A stretch of 64,000 bases of DNA from Devosia soli (GCF_000970455.1 NZ_LAJG01000005.1:62001-126000), one strand, 5' to 3'. Positions 21,393 through 30,574 are shown, counted from the stretch's first letter. Numbers and translations are program-made. Notes: generated by a model from the sequence alone, not told the origin.

Positions 21393-22730
21393 CTAGCGCC
21401 GGGCGAGCGGCAGGCGCAGGGTAACCGCCAGCCCACCGCGCGGCGCTTCCGCATAGGTGATGCTTCCCGCATTAAGATCGAGAATTTCGGTGGCGATGGC
21501 AAGGCCAAGGCCTGTGCCAGGAACATTTTCATCGAGGCGCGCACCCCGTCGGCCGAGCTTCTGGATTTCCTTTGGCGGAATGCCCGGTCCATCGTCGATG
21601 ATCTTGAGGAGAGCCACGTCTGCTTCCCGGAATATCTGCACGACGACTGCGCTGCGGGCCCATTTGCAAGCGTTTTCAAGCGTGACGCCTACCAGTTCCA
21701 TCAGGTCCTGGCGGTGGATATCGACATGGACTTCGTCTCCGAGCTCCACCATCCAATGCAGCTGCTCGCCGCTTTCGGTCTTTCGCAAAACGGTGACTGT
21801 GCGCAGGATAGCGGTGTTGAGCGAGCTGCTTTCGTGGTGTTCGCCCGTACGCGTGCGCAGCGAGGCGAGACGCATCTGGTAGTCGACGCGGCTCGACATT
21901 TCGAGGGCAAGCTCGTCGATCGAAGTCGCCTCCGCCTCGTCCCCCCGATCACGGAGACGCATGGCGATGCCATGCAAGGCAGCCAACGGCGTTTTGAGGC
22001 CATGCGCGAGATCTGAGGCGCGCCGGCGGCCGCGCTGGGCCAAGGTCTCGCGTTCGGCGAGAAGACCGTTCACCTCGTCCACCAGCGGTTCGATCTCGGA
22101 CGGAAACTTGCCTTCCAGACGCGCTACCTCGCCGCGGCGGACATCGTCGACCGCGTTGCGGAGGCGATCAAGCGGACGGAGGACGAGGCGCAACTGGGCC
22201 CAGGCGGCGCCTACGATGACAATGCCGAGAAGGCTGAAGAGCTTTGCGATGTCCCAGCCATATTGCATCCCGGCCTGGTGAATACGGTCGTGATCTTCGC
22301 CGACAGTGACGCGAAAACGTTTATTCACAATCTCGACAGTACGGCTGACGAGAATGAGATGAAGGCCTTCGCCGTTGATCCAGTGAAAGGCGTTGCCATC
22401 AGGCGCTTGCGCCGTGTCGATCTGCTGATCGAACAAAGAGCGGGAACGGGCAACGCCTTCGCCATCGAGCGCTTCGATCTGCCAATAGCGGCCACCCATG
22501 GGGACTTCGTAACGTGGGTCCGGCAATGGCGCGAGAATGGTCGGATCGGCGCGATCCGGATCGATCAAGGCAACGAGACGCGTCAACGCGGCGTCGAGGT
22601 CGTTGCGGACACTGCGCTCTAGATTATCGACGAACAGGGTCTGCAGGATGACCCCAGCCATGATCAGCGAGATGGTGACCATGATAAACGCCAGACCCAT
22701 CAGGCGCAGGCCCAGCGAATTGGTTTTCAA
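21393..22730 (-). CDS. feuQ: sensor histidine kinase, FeuQ/PhoQ-like
   Basis: 445 residues. TM1 is at about 9-32, a periplasmic sensor loop of some 130 residues follows, and TM2 is at about 176-196, then HAMP. The H-box is DLAHGLKTPLAAL, the PhoQ/FeuQ variant. The N-box is LENACKWA, G1 is DDGPGIP and G2 is GTGLGLAIA. It phosphorylates the response regulator encoded immediately upstream (4-base overlap). In Rhizobiales FeuPQ controls envelope and osmoadaptation genes; the symbol is by family resemblance. Confidence 0.8.
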   Translation of the reverse strand: MKTNSLGLRLMGLAFIMVTISLIMAGVILQTLFVDNLERSVRNDLDAALTRLVALIDPDRADPTILAPLPDPRYEVPMGGRYWQIEALDGEGVARSRSLFDQQIDTAQAPDGNAFHWINGEGLHLILVSRTVEIVNKRFRVTVGEDHDRIHQAGMQYGWDIAKLFSLLGIVIVGAAWAQLRLVLRPLDRLRNAVDDVRRGEVARLEGKFPSEIEPLVDEVNGLLAERETLAQRGRRRASDLAHGLKTPLAALHGIAMRLRDRGDEAEATSIDELALEMSSRVDYQMRLASLRTRTGEHHESSSLNTAILRTVTVLRKTESGEQLHWMVELGDEVHVDIHRQDLMELVGVTLENACKWARSAVVVQIFREADVALLKIIDDGPGIPPKEIQKLGRRGARLDENVPGTGLGLAIATEILDLNAGSITYAEAPRGGLAVTLRLPLARR

Positions 22731-23389
22731 TAATCGTCTCCAAGCGTATAGCCGAAGCCCCGGCGGGTCTTGACGACGTCATGGCCGAGACGCTTTCGCA
22801 GGCGCGCGACGAGAACCTCGACGGCGTTGGAATCGCGCTCAAAATCCTGTCGGTAAATGTGCTCGGTGATTTCAAGCTGCGAAACAGTCCGGCCGCGATT
22901 GTGCAGCAGATAGGCCATCAGCCGGAATTCCTGCGGCGTCAAATCCATCGGAATACCGTCTTCGGTAACCTGCATGGTGCGCATATCAAGCTCGTACTTG
23001 CCGAAAGTAATGCGCGGCGACGCAACGCCCTTCGACCGGCGGATGAGAGCGCGGATGCGTGCCACGATTTCGAGCGCGTGAAACGGCTTGACGACATAAT
23101 CGTCGGCGCCTGCCTCGATGCCTTCGACGCGCTCTTCCCATTGTCCACGCGCGGTCAGGATGAGCACGGGCGTTGCCAGTCCGCCGCGCCGCCAGCGCTT
23201 CAGTACCGTCAGGCCATCCATTTGCGGGAGCCCAAGATCGAGAATGATAGCGTCGAAATCCTCCGTGTCGGCGCGATACCAGGCGGTTTCGCCATCCTGC
23301 TCGCGATGGACTTCGAAGCCGGAGCGGCTAAGGGCCGAATCGAGAACCTCGGCGATACGGTCATCGTCCTCGGCGACCAGTATCTTCAT
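22727..23389 (-). CDS. feuP: OmpR-family response regulator, FeuP-like
   Basis: 220 residues. The receiver domain has acidic pocket E7-D8-D9 and phospho-acceptor Asp51 in IILDLGLPQMDG, with Lys in DDYVVKPF. A C-terminal winged helix (about 125-218) ends LVARLRKRLGHDVVKTRRGFGYTL. It overlaps the kinase gene (ATGA) and the upstream exported-protein gene (ATGA), so all three form one operon. Confidence 0.88.
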   Translation of the reverse strand: MKILVAEDDDRIAEVLDSALSRSGFEVHREQDGETAWYRADTEDFDAIILDLGLPQMDGLTVLKRWRRGGLATPVLILTARGQWEERVEGIEAGADDYVVKPFHALEIVARIRALIRRSKGVASPRITFGKYELDMRTMQVTEDGIPMDLTPQEFRLMAYLLHNRGRTVSQLEITEHIYRQDFERDSNAVEVLVARLRKRLGHDVVKTRRGFGYTLGDDY

Positions 23390-24159
23390 GGCTCGCTCCC
23401 GATAAAGCGTCCCGATTGGGCGTAGTAATATTCAAGTGTCACGCGACCATCCGCGCGCAAGACCTTGACGGCATAAACCAATATGCTTTGCACACGTAGT
23501 AGCTCCGCGTCGATGACATTGCCAACGACACGCTGCTGGATGTCGGGCAAGAGGCTCGCAAGGCTGACCGCCCTGCCCGCGTTTACCGCGTCGCGCGCGT
23601 CATCCTGCGAATAGTGCACAGTGCCATTGGCGTCCGTTACCGGCGATGCTGCGGCATCAGGCCGTCCGATACTGCCGTTGCCCGGCGCGCCCTGCCCGTT
23701 TGCGGACGGGGTGGATTGGCTGTTGCCCGAATTGCTGCCTTGGCTGGCGCCAGAGTTGCCGCCCTCGTTGGCGCCAGAGCTGTTGCCGCCGCTCTGGCCA
23801 TTACCGGAGCTGTCCGCACCAGTGCCGGAGTTGGCGGAGGCGTTGTTGCCCGTGCTCCCGCTGCGCTGACCACTGTTGGAAGAACTGGACCCGCCATTGC
23901 CATTGCTGGAAGAATTGCCTCCCGCATTGCCATTGCTCGAGCCGCCACTGTTGCCGTTGCCGTTGTTGGAACCGCTGTCGCCGGAGTTGCCGTTCCCGTT
24001 GCCTTGGCCGCCGCCGCTATTGCCGTTCCCGTTGCCGCCGCCATTGTCCTGGCCATTGGCGTTGCCGTTTTCCTGGCCATTGCCATTACCGTTGCCTTGG
24101 GCAAGGGCGGGCGAAATGGCCAGAAGCAAGATTGGCACTATGAGAAACGAAAACCGCAT
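23386..24159 (-). CDS. exported Gly/Asn/Ser-rich protein with PepSY-like C-terminus
   Basis: 257 residues. Signal peptide about 1-20 (LLLAISPALAQ). Residues 21-165 are almost only Gly, Asn, Ser and Gln (GNGNGNGQENGN). The last 75 residues (SQDDARDAVNAGRAVSLASLLPDIQ, VYAVKVLRADGRVTLEYYYAQSGRFI) look like a PepSY-type domain. It is the first gene of the feuPQ-like operon. In Sinorhizobium a small periplasmic protein (FeuN) encoded by feuPQ inhibits FeuQ; a similar partner role is possible here but unproven. Confidence 0.75.
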   Translation of the reverse strand: MRFSFLIVPILLLAISPALAQGNGNGNGQENGNANGQDNGGGNGNGNSGGGQGNGNGNSGDSGSNNGNGNSGGSSNGNAGGNSSSNGNGGSSSSNSGQRSGSTGNNASANSGTGADSSGNGQSGGNSSGANEGGNSGASQGSNSGNSQSTPSANGQGAPGNGSIGRPDAAASPVTDANGTVHYSQDDARDAVNAGRAVSLASLLPDIQQRVVGNVIDAELLRVQSILVYAVKVLRADGRVTLEYYYAQSGRFIGSEP

Positions 24160-24357
24160 GGATCAGACATAACCCGATCAAGCTGACAAAACCCTTACAG
24201 CCGGGCTCATGGATGCGTCACCGCCCCTGTGCCAAGCTCTCAATTGTTGACGCCGTCCCATGCTGGCATGCCGTCAAACCTGTCGCCGGAGGCCGGTCGA
24301 GGTTCGCCCGCCCCCCAAACTTGACGGCCGGATCGGCCTTCGGCGCATTTTCCCCGA

Positions 24358-24480
24358 TCAGACCGCAGTTTCCTGCGACGGCGCCGTGACCTGCGGTTCG
24401 ACGCCTTCGGCGCTGGCAATGAGGCCAGCCGCTGCCGCGCATGCGACGAAAATGATGCCGATGAACATCAATACAACCAT
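24358..24480 (-). CDS. 40-residue membrane microprotein
   Basis: ATG at 24480 with a strong AGGAGG eight bases upstream, TGA at 24358-24360. It has one N-terminal hydrophobic helix (MVVLMFIGIIFVACAAAAGL) and a polar tail. It begins 12 bases after the DUF3309 stop, so the two are co-transcribed. No known family. Confidence 0.6.
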   Translation of the reverse strand: MVVLMFIGIIFVACAAAAGLIASAEGVEPQVTAPSQETAV

Positions 24481-24492
24481 CTCGGCTTCCTC

Positions 24493-24651
24493 CTAGACGC
24501 GACCGCTGAGCATCAGAATGATGACGACAATCAGCAAAACGCCGAGAATGCCGGATGGAAAGTAACCGAACCCGCGCGAATAGTTCCATGTCGGCAAAGC
24601 GCCGAGCAGCAGCAGGATCAATAAGATGATCAGAATGGTACCCAAGCCCAT
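24493..24651 (-). CDS. DUF3309 small membrane protein
   Basis: 52 residues from the ATG at 24651: two hydrophobic helices flank LGALPTWNYSRGFGYFPSG, which matches the DUF3309 signature (LGALPTWPYSRxWGYGPSG). Full family length. DUF3309 proteins are stress-associated inner-membrane peptides without a known mechanism. Confidence 0.8.
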   Translation of the reverse strand: MGLGTILIILLILLLLGALPTWNYSRGFGYFPSGILGVLLIVVIILMLSGRV

Positions 24652-24678
24652 CAATATTCTCCGTAATTAACTAGCTTT

Positions 24679-24699
24679 GGGCCCGGACCTGCCGGGCCC
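24679..24699 (-). terminator. stem-loop after the DUF1236-type gene
   Basis: GGGCCCGG-ACCTG-CCGGGCCC, a perfect 8-bp stem, lies 8 bases beyond the stop of the 24707-25318 gene. The following U-tract is poor, so it may be a terminator or an RNA-stabilising hairpin that allows partial read-through into DUF3309. Confidence 0.5.
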
Positions 24700-24706
24700 A
24701 GAGTGT

Positions 24707-25318
24707 TTAGGCGTTGATGATCAGGACGATCTGCAGGCTGTTCGGGTCAACAATGACGATGCGGCCGTCATTGAGCTTGAAGAACATGTAGCCCTGGTAC
24801 TGTGGAACGACCTCGACGACACGAACCGGGAGCGGCTTGAGCACGATGGTCTTCGGCACGGCGACACCGACGGTGACATCGAAATCGATATCGGCGCTGG
24901 CGACCGGATCGGCGTCGACCTCGGTCACGAAGGTGCGGATTTCAGCTTGCTGCTCGGTCGAAACTTCGACCTTGGCACTGGCTTCCCCACTTGCCGTCGC
25001 GGCAGAAGTGTCGGTCGCGGCGGTGCCGCCGGCCTGAGTACCGGAATTGGTCTCCGTTCCGGTCGTGGCGCCAGTGCTGCCATCGGTCGACGTGCCGGTG
25101 CTGCCATCACTGGTCGTCGCGCCACCCGAGGCATCAGTCGAAACCTCGCCGCCCGCTGTGGCGGAGCCATCGGTCGTCGTCGTGCCGCCAGAAGTGGTGG
25201 CAGAGCCATCGGCGCTGGCACCAGCCCCTGCGGTGGTACCGGTGCTGGTCGTCTGGGCCATAACGCTCGGCACGCCGAGAGCCAGGATGAGAGCTAAAGC
25301 AGTGGAAAGTTTGGTCAT
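24707..25318 (-). CDS. exported DUF1236 protein with Ser/Thr/Gly-rich linker
   Basis: 203 residues from the ATG at 25318 (MTKLSTALALILALG); the open frame runs to 25537 but lacks a signal peptide there. Signal cleavage probably follows VMAQ. Residues 20-110 are Thr/Ser/Gly/Ala-rich, and the C-terminal 90 residues hold DUF1236 (EQQAEIRTFV, VGVAVPKTIVLKPLPVRVVEVVPQYQGYMFFKLNDGRIVIVDP). It is the second DUF1236-type protein in 4 kb. Confidence 0.8.
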   Translation of the reverse strand: MTKLSTALALILALGVPSVMAQTTSTGTTAGAGASADGSATTSGGTTTTDGSATAGGEVSTDASGGATTSDGSTGTSTDGSTGATTGTETNSGTQAGGTAATDTSAATASGEASAKVEVSTEQQAEIRTFVTEVDADPVASADIDFDVTVGVAVPKTIVLKPLPVRVVEVVPQYQGYMFFKLNDGRIVIVDPNSLQIVLIINA

Positions 25319-25601
25319 GTCGTTGCGGCCTGTTTCAGGTCGCCTCCTCATTAATCCAACGCTCGCACAACTGACACCAGCGCTTTCCGTTCCCATATAA
25401 GTCATTGATTTATATATGAAATTATCTTTTCTCGTCGTGTCAGGTCGCTGTAATGTTGTAAAAACCGGATGGTCGAGAAGACCGGGCGCCGTCGCAAAAA
25501 AGAGCGAATGCGCGCGCCCTGCTCTGAAGCTGAGCATGCGGGTCTTGCGATGTCGCGCGGCCCGTAGTATCTCGCAAATGGCTACGGTGATCCTGGCGCA
25601 A

Positions 25602-25675
25602 GCGGGTATAGCTCAATGGTAGAGCAGCAGCCTTCCAAGCTGAATACGCGGGTTCGATTCCCGCTACCCGCTCCA
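25602..25675 (+). tRNA. tRNA-Gly (anticodon UCC), CCA encoded
   Basis: 74 bases with acceptor stem GCGGGTA/TACCCGC, D-loop AGCTCAATGGTAGAGC, anticodon loop CTTCCAA (UCC), T-loop GGTTCGATTCC and a terminal CCA. Class I tRNA. Confidence 0.93.
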
Positions 25676-25698
25676 TTTCTCCCCTCGCATCTTTAGAT

Positions 25699-26445
25699 AT
25701 GACCGGTCGCACGCCGACTCTGCGCGTCGGTACGGCGGGCTGGAGCATCGCTCGCGGTCTCGCCGATCACTTCGCGCCGGACGGAACCGCGCTCGAGCGC
25801 TACGCCTCGACCTTCGATTGCGTCGAGATCAATTCGAGCTTCTATCGGCCACACAAGCCCGAGACGTATGCGCGTTGGGCAGCGTCAGTGCCAAAGACGT
25901 TTCGCTTCTCGGTCAAACTGCCCAAGATCATTTCGCATGAGACAAAGCTCGCGCTCGAGGACGGTGAACTGCAGCGCTTTGCCGAGGCCATTGGCATGCT
26001 GGGCGAGACGCTGGGGGCCGTGCTTGTGCAACTGGCGCCAAACCATGCTTTTGCGCCAACGATCGCCGAGCCGTTCTTGGCTGCGTGTAAGGCGCATTGG
26101 CGGGCGCACACCGCAATCGAGCCACGGCATGCATCCTGGTTCGAGAGCGATGCCCGCGCTCTGCTGGCAAAATACGATATCGCTGTGGTCGGAGCCGACC
26201 CTGCCCGGCCGCTGGCGGCGAGCCAGCCTCTCGCGAGCAACGGACTTGGCTATTGGCGCCTCCATGGTTCGCCGAAAATCTACTATTCGGACTACGATGA
26301 CGCGACGATCGCCGACTATGCAGCACGCATGCGGAACCTGGTCGCAGAGGAAGTCTGGTGCATCTTCGACAATACGGCCGCTGGGGCGGCGCTGAAAAAT
26401 GCGCTGACATTGCAAAAGCTTCTGCAAGGGAAGACAGTTCGATGA
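25699..26445 (+). CDS. DUF72 family protein
   Basis: 248 residues forming a TIM-barrel DUF72: GTAGWSIARG at the start, VEINSSFYRPHKPETYARWA and TFRFSVKLPKIISH in the first third, AIEPRHASWF in the middle and YWRLHGSPKIYYSDYDD near the C-terminus. These are the conserved DUF72 blocks. Its biochemical activity is not established. It lies 23 bases after tRNA-Gly. Confidence 0.85.
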   Translation: MTGRTPTLRVGTAGWSIARGLADHFAPDGTALERYASTFDCVEINSSFYRPHKPETYARWAASVPKTFRFSVKLPKIISHETKLALEDGELQRFAEAIGMLGETLGAVLVQLAPNHAFAPTIAEPFLAACKAHWRAHTAIEPRHASWFESDARALLAKYDIAVVGADPARPLAASQPLASNGLGYWRLHGSPKIYYSDYDDATIADYAARMRNLVAEEVWCIFDNTAAGAALKNALTLQKLLQGKTVR

Positions 26446-26492
26446 ACAGGCCTGCGCTTGCGGCCCGATCAGAAAGGCGCTAGGCGCATTCC

Positions 26493-27248
26493 ATGAGCCG
26501 CAACAAATTTCCGCCCAAACCCAAATACGATCCTGATACAGGACCGGTTTATCTTTATGGCATTCATACGGTGCGCGCGGCGCTCGATAATCCGCGCCGC
26601 CTGAAGAAGGAGCTGTTGGCAACGCCAAACGGGCTTAATCGCCTCAAGGAAGCGGGCGACATCGGCAAAGTCAGCGTCAAGGAAACGACGCCGAAGGACC
26701 TTGACCGGTTGCTTGGCGGCGAGGCAGTGCACCAGGGCGTCGCGCTGGAAGTCGACCCCGTGAGCCGCTTCGGTCTGTCGGATATCGAACCATTGCGCCT
26801 TGTCGTGGTGCTCGATCAACTGACCGATCCTCATAATGTCGGGGCCATCCTGCGCACCGCCTGTGCCTTTGGGGCCGATGCCGTCATCACCACCGCCCGT
26901 CATTCGCCGCGGGAAACCGGCGTCATGGCGAAATCGGCTTCGGGCGCTCTCGACCTCGTCCCGATGATTGAAGTCCGAAACCTTGCCGACGCGCTCGAAA
27001 CGCTCAAGGAGCGGGGTTTGACCGTGCTTGGTTTTGACTCCGAGGCCCCTGCCCCGTTGCGTCCGCGCACCGATGACCGGCCAATGGCTGTCGTACTCGG
27101 CGCCGAGGGCAAAGGCCTGCGCCAGCGTACGCGCGAACTGTGCGACGAAATGGTGCGGCTCGACATGCCGGGGCCGATCAAGTCGCTCAACGTGTCCAAC
27201 GCGGCGGCTATCGCCCTTTTTGCCGCCACTGCGGGAAGAAGCGCATGA
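26493..27248 (+). CDS. rlmB: 23S rRNA 2'-O-ribose methyltransferase RlmB (SpoU family)
   Basis: 251 residues. The N-terminal substrate-binding domain starts YLYGIHTVRAAL. The SpoU motifs follow: LDQLTDPHNVGAILRTACAFGAD (motif 1), VLGAEGKGLRQRTRELCD (motif 2) and DMPGPIKSLNVSNAAAIALF (motif 3, trefoil knot). It methylates a guanosine ribose in 23S rRNA. It overlaps the next gene by four bases. Confidence 0.92.
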   Translation: MSRNKFPPKPKYDPDTGPVYLYGIHTVRAALDNPRRLKKELLATPNGLNRLKEAGDIGKVSVKETTPKDLDRLLGGEAVHQGVALEVDPVSRFGLSDIEPLRLVVVLDQLTDPHNVGAILRTACAFGADAVITTARHSPRETGVMAKSASGALDLVPMIEVRNLADALETLKERGLTVLGFDSEAPAPLRPRTDDRPMAVVLGAEGKGLRQRTRELCDEMVRLDMPGPIKSLNVSNAAAIALFAATAGRSA

Positions 27249-27637
27249 GCACCTTCGAGCCTTTTGCCGTAGTTCTGCGTTTGTCCGGCCTGACAATCCC
27301 GCAAAACGAAGCGGAAACAGCGCTCAAGCAATTGCTTGTACGCCACGAGCCCGAGGATGCCGAAGGCAGTTTCTATGGCCAGATCGACGTGCCGGTCAGC
27401 AATCCCATTCGCGCTATTCTGGATCTCGCAGATCGATCCGGCCCCACGATCGAAGCCATGCTGTCCGACCGCCGCCTCGGCCGCGCCGTCCTCGACATCG
27501 CCTTCGATTATCCTGAGCACGGCGAATCCATGTCCGCCCGCATCCCCGCCCACGCAGCAGCCGCCATCGCCAAGCATGGCATCGATATCGAGTTTTCGGT
27601 GTACCTGACCGATGTCGAGGATGACGACGACTACTGA
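27245..27637 (+). CDS. hypothetical protein, DUF4279-like
   Basis: 130 residues from the ATG at 27245 overlapping the rlmB stop. FAVVLRLSGLTIPQNEAETALKQLL at the N-terminus and an acidic C-terminus (DVEDDDDY) recall DUF4279-type proteins, though only loosely. No catalytic motif. Co-translated with rlmB, but no functional link is evident. Confidence 0.6.
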   Translation: MSTFEPFAVVLRLSGLTIPQNEAETALKQLLVRHEPEDAEGSFYGQIDVPVSNPIRAILDLADRSGPTIEAMLSDRRLGRAVLDIAFDYPEHGESMSARIPAHAAAAIAKHGIDIEFSVYLTDVEDDDDY

Positions 27638-27875
27638 GGTCGAGTGTAGCGAGCAAATCGGATTTGGGGCTCAGGAGCGCGCCGCGGTCCAGTTTGTTGG
27701 CAAATCTGCTGGATTCGACGTGCCGAATAGTGTTGAACCGTTTTGGCACGCTCGCCAGACTCAGAAGCCAGAAGACTGGTTTGGGAAGCTTTCAAGAGTA
27801 GGCTCGGGCTGCTGATGCAGACTTGGTCAATGGTTGAACCGTAAGTGTTTCTGGCCCGTGGCCAATATGGCTCTG

Positions 27876-28916
27876 TTAGCTGGGCGCCTTGCCGAGCAGC
27901 GCGCTGCGAAAGATCAGAGCCATCAGATCCTGCTGGCGGCCGACGCCGGCCTTGCGGAAGATGTTGCGCATATGGAAGGCGAGCGTGGTCGCCGTTACGC
28001 CCATGTCCGCGGCGATTTCCTCAGTGCGAAGGCCGCGAGCAATGGCGGCCGCGACACGGGCTTCCGTAGGTGTAAGGGCAAAAAGCTTCGCGGCAAGTTG
28101 CTCCGAAATGGCTGGCGGCGCCTCGGTATCGAGAAGCAACATGGCGGCCCGCGCGCCACTTCCCCGCGCCAGCGCGACGAACTGGACAAGGAGCGGGTGG
28201 CGACCCTCTTGGTTGACCGCGATGAGTTCGGAATTTTCACCCCGCTCGATCGCGTCGTCGAGCGCTGCCCGCAACTGGCTGGAAACCTGGGCATTTTGAG
28301 CCGACAGCCGGCCATTGGCATGGGAGATGAGATCGCCCAGCACTGCCTCGGCCTCGCCATTCCTGCGCAGGATTTCGCGCCTGGAATCAAACAGCACGGC
28401 GCCGAGCGTAACGTGGTCGAGCGTGCGCGCCAGATCATCGAGGCTCCGCTCGGCGGCAGCATCGAGCGCGGCCCGGCGCTGCAGGTCGGCACTGGCGCTC
28501 AGGCCTGCTTCGATCCGCACCACTTGGTCGAGGCGGGCACGGATGGTCGCGAGCATCAGGTCGAAGTCGATCGGCTTGGCGAGATAATCGTCCGCGCCTG
28601 CCGTCTTGCCCTCGATGACTGCCAGCCGGTCAGAAAGGGCCGTGAGAAAGACGAATGGCACGCTGGCCATTGGAGAACCAGACGCACGCACCGACCGGAG
28701 CAGCTCAAAGCCGCCCATGCGCGGCATGGTGATGTCGCAAAGGATCAAGTCCGGCATTTGATCGGCAAGCAAGGCCAGCGCCGCTACCCCGTCTTCGGCG
28801 CCGATAGCGCGAAAACCGGCATCGAGGATTTCCTCGACTATATTGCCCAACAGGCTCGGTTCGTCCTCGACGCAGAGGATCAGAAACTCTTGGGGATGGC
28901 TCAGGGCGCGGCTCAT
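27876..28916 (-). CDS. response regulator with LuxR-type HTH
   Basis: 346 residues. The receiver domain (about 10-130) has Asp61 in LILCDITMPRMGG and the conserved Lys in DDYLAKPID. The middle (150-270) looks like a PAS-type signal domain (LGAVLFDSRREILRRNGEAEAVLG). The C-terminal LuxR HTH reads LTPTEARVAAAIARGLRTEEIAADMG. A sensory linker between receiver and HTH is unusual for NarL-type regulators. It overlaps the kinase gene by four bases. Confidence 0.85.
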   Translation of the reverse strand: MSRALSHPQEFLILCVEDEPSLLGNIVEEILDAGFRAIGAEDGVAALALLADQMPDLILCDITMPRMGGFELLRSVRASGSPMASVPFVFLTALSDRLAVIEGKTAGADDYLAKPIDFDLMLATIRARLDQVVRIEAGLSASADLQRRAALDAAAERSLDDLARTLDHVTLGAVLFDSRREILRRNGEAEAVLGDLISHANGRLSAQNAQVSSQLRAALDDAIERGENSELIAVNQEGRHPLLVQFVALARGSGARAAMLLLDTEAPPAISEQLAAKLFALTPTEARVAAAIARGLRTEEIAADMGVTATTLAFHMRNIFRKAGVGRQQDLMALIFRSALLGKAPS

Positions 28917-30574
28917 CGTGCCTCCATCTGCTTTGGTAGGCTCATGGTGAAGGTCGTTTCGCCGGGGCTTGAAGCGACGGTAATGTCGCCGCCATGGAGC
29001 CGCGCGATCTGCCGGGCGGTATAAAGCCCGATACCGCTGCCCTTGACTGTCGTCGCATTGCTCGCGCGGAAGAACCGCTCGAAGACGCGCCCCTGCTCGG
29101 AAACTGGAATGCCGACGCCATAGTCGGTTACGGCGATGCTCACAGTCCGGTCGTTCTCGCTGATGCGGATGCTGACGGATTTCTCGGGCGGGGAGTATTT
29201 GAGTGCATTGCCGAGGAGGTTACCCAGCGCCTGATCGAGCAGCACCTGGTCGCATGAAAGCAGCGCCAACCCGTCGGCCTCAAGCGTAATCGTGCGCTCC
29301 GGCGCAAGGTCCACGAAACGCGCGCGGATGTCCGACAGAAGCTGCATCAGGTCGGTTTCGCGCAGCCTGAGCTCCATCTGTCCCGCATCGATGCGCTCGG
29401 CCGTCAGGGTGCTGTCCATCAGCCGCGAAAGCCCCGAGACAGCGCCCCGGATGGTCATCGCACGGGTGTTGATTTCGGGCCCATCCATCAACGCGCCGCG
29501 CCGCATCATCCGGTGAACGGTTGAATCGATCACGGCCAGCGGCGTACGGAACTGATGCGAGACCATGGTGACGAAATCGCGGTAGACTTCCCGCAATTGC
29601 CGCTCGCGCTGGGCGTTGTGCCGCTCGGTAACGTCACGCAACACGAGGATGCCGCCAGTGATCGATCCGTTGTGGCGGATGGGAAACGCGAGATGCTCGA
29701 GATAGCGACCTTCCTCCCTCGCGTCCGGCACGGCGTAGACTTCTTCGCCGAGAAGAACACGCCGAAGCGTCGTCTCATCAAAGAGCGGGTCGAGCGCCGG
29801 CAGCTTCCGGCCCAGCCGCTCGCCGGCTGAAACGCCGAGCAACTCGGTCATCCGCTCGTTCCAATGGGTACAGACCAAAGCGCGATCGAAAGCCGCTATC
29901 CCCTCACCGCTCGCGTTCATCACACGGTCGAGGAAGCTTTTTTCCTGCCGGACCTGAGCTTCCGCTGCTGCTGCGTCCCCAAGGCTGCGCACAAGGCGAA
30001 AAATCAGGAAGCCGCCGGTGACCATGATGCCGAGGATCGAGACGATAACCTGCACGATGCTGGCATTGTAGCTGCTGCGCCGTTCACCCTCGGCGACGCG
30101 GTTTGCGATCATCAGGTCGTTGGCAATGGTGCCGAGAGGCTCGAGGAACTGCCCCATGGTGCGTGAGAGGCGGGCGCTGTAGCGCGCGACATCGGGTCCC
30201 GAACCTGCGATCAGCGGTTCTAGCTGCAGCAAGGCGGTACGCGCCCGGGTGATGACGCTCGCGCGGCCGGCAGCGGCAAGCTGAGCCGCCATCGGGCCGT
30301 TTTCGAGAAGATCGAGACGGCTTAAGACAACGTCGAACCGAAGCGAAATCTCCTCCGCGCTCGCCGGCCGGCTCAATGTCGTGGCGAGAATCAACCTATG
30401 GATCTCATATTGAGCCTGGCTCAGCGCCCAGATGATGCCCTCGCCCGAGCTTGCATGCGTGTTGCGCTCGATCTCAACAAGCCGGGCCAGAGAAAAAGTC
30501 AGGAGAACGACGAAGGCGAGGACGGCAATGCCGACCGCGATAACCTCGCGCCGGTATCCGCCTGGCGTCTTCAA
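28913..30574 (-). CDS. membrane sensor histidine kinase with PAS domain
   Basis: 553 residues if the TTG at 30574 is used, which overlaps the upstream stop (TTGA). The only longer option is another TTG at 30667, overlapping by 97 bases. TM1 is at about 11-31, a periplasmic helical domain follows (to about 165), and TM2 comes next. Then a PAS domain (DRALVCTHWNERMTELLG), HisKA (VSHQFRTPLAVID) and HATPase (NLLGNALKYSP, DYGVGIP, GSGIGLYTARQIARLHGG). It works with the downstream regulator and perhaps the exported upstream protein. Confidence 0.82.
   Translation of the reverse strand: MKTPGGYRREVIAVGIAVLAFVVLLTFSLARLVEIERNTHASSGEGIIWALSQAQYEIHRLILATTLSRPASAEEISLRFDVVLSRLDLLENGPMAAQLAAAGRASVITRARTALLQLEPLIAGSGPDVARYSARLSRTMGQFLEPLGTIANDLMIANRVAEGERRSSYNASIVQVIVSILGIMVTGGFLIFRLVRSLGDAAAAEAQVRQEKSFLDRVMNASGEGIAAFDRALVCTHWNERMTELLGVSAGERLGRKLPALDPLFDETTLRRVLLGEEVYAVPDAREEGRYLEHLAFPIRHNGSITGGILVLRDVTERHNAQRERQLREVYRDFVTMVSHQFRTPLAVIDSTVHRMMRRGALMDGPEINTRAMTIRGAVSGLSRLMDSTLTAERIDAGQMELRLRETDLMQLLSDIRARFVDLAPERTITLEADGLALLSCDQVLLDQALGNLLGNALKYSPPEKSVSIRISENDRTVSIAVTDYGVGIPVSEQGRVFERFFRASNATTVKGSGIGLYTARQIARLHGGDITVASSPGETTFTMSLPKQMEAR

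Noticed and set aside
19370..24110. Short tandem repeats resembling a CRISPR array
   Set aside because: The repeats are in-frame codons for Ala/Pro/Glu and Gly/Asn runs, with no constant spacer length and no cas genes.
27834..29024. 396-codon plus-strand open frame
   Set aside because: Antisense to the LuxR-type response regulator, whose receiver and HTH motifs are clear on the other strand.
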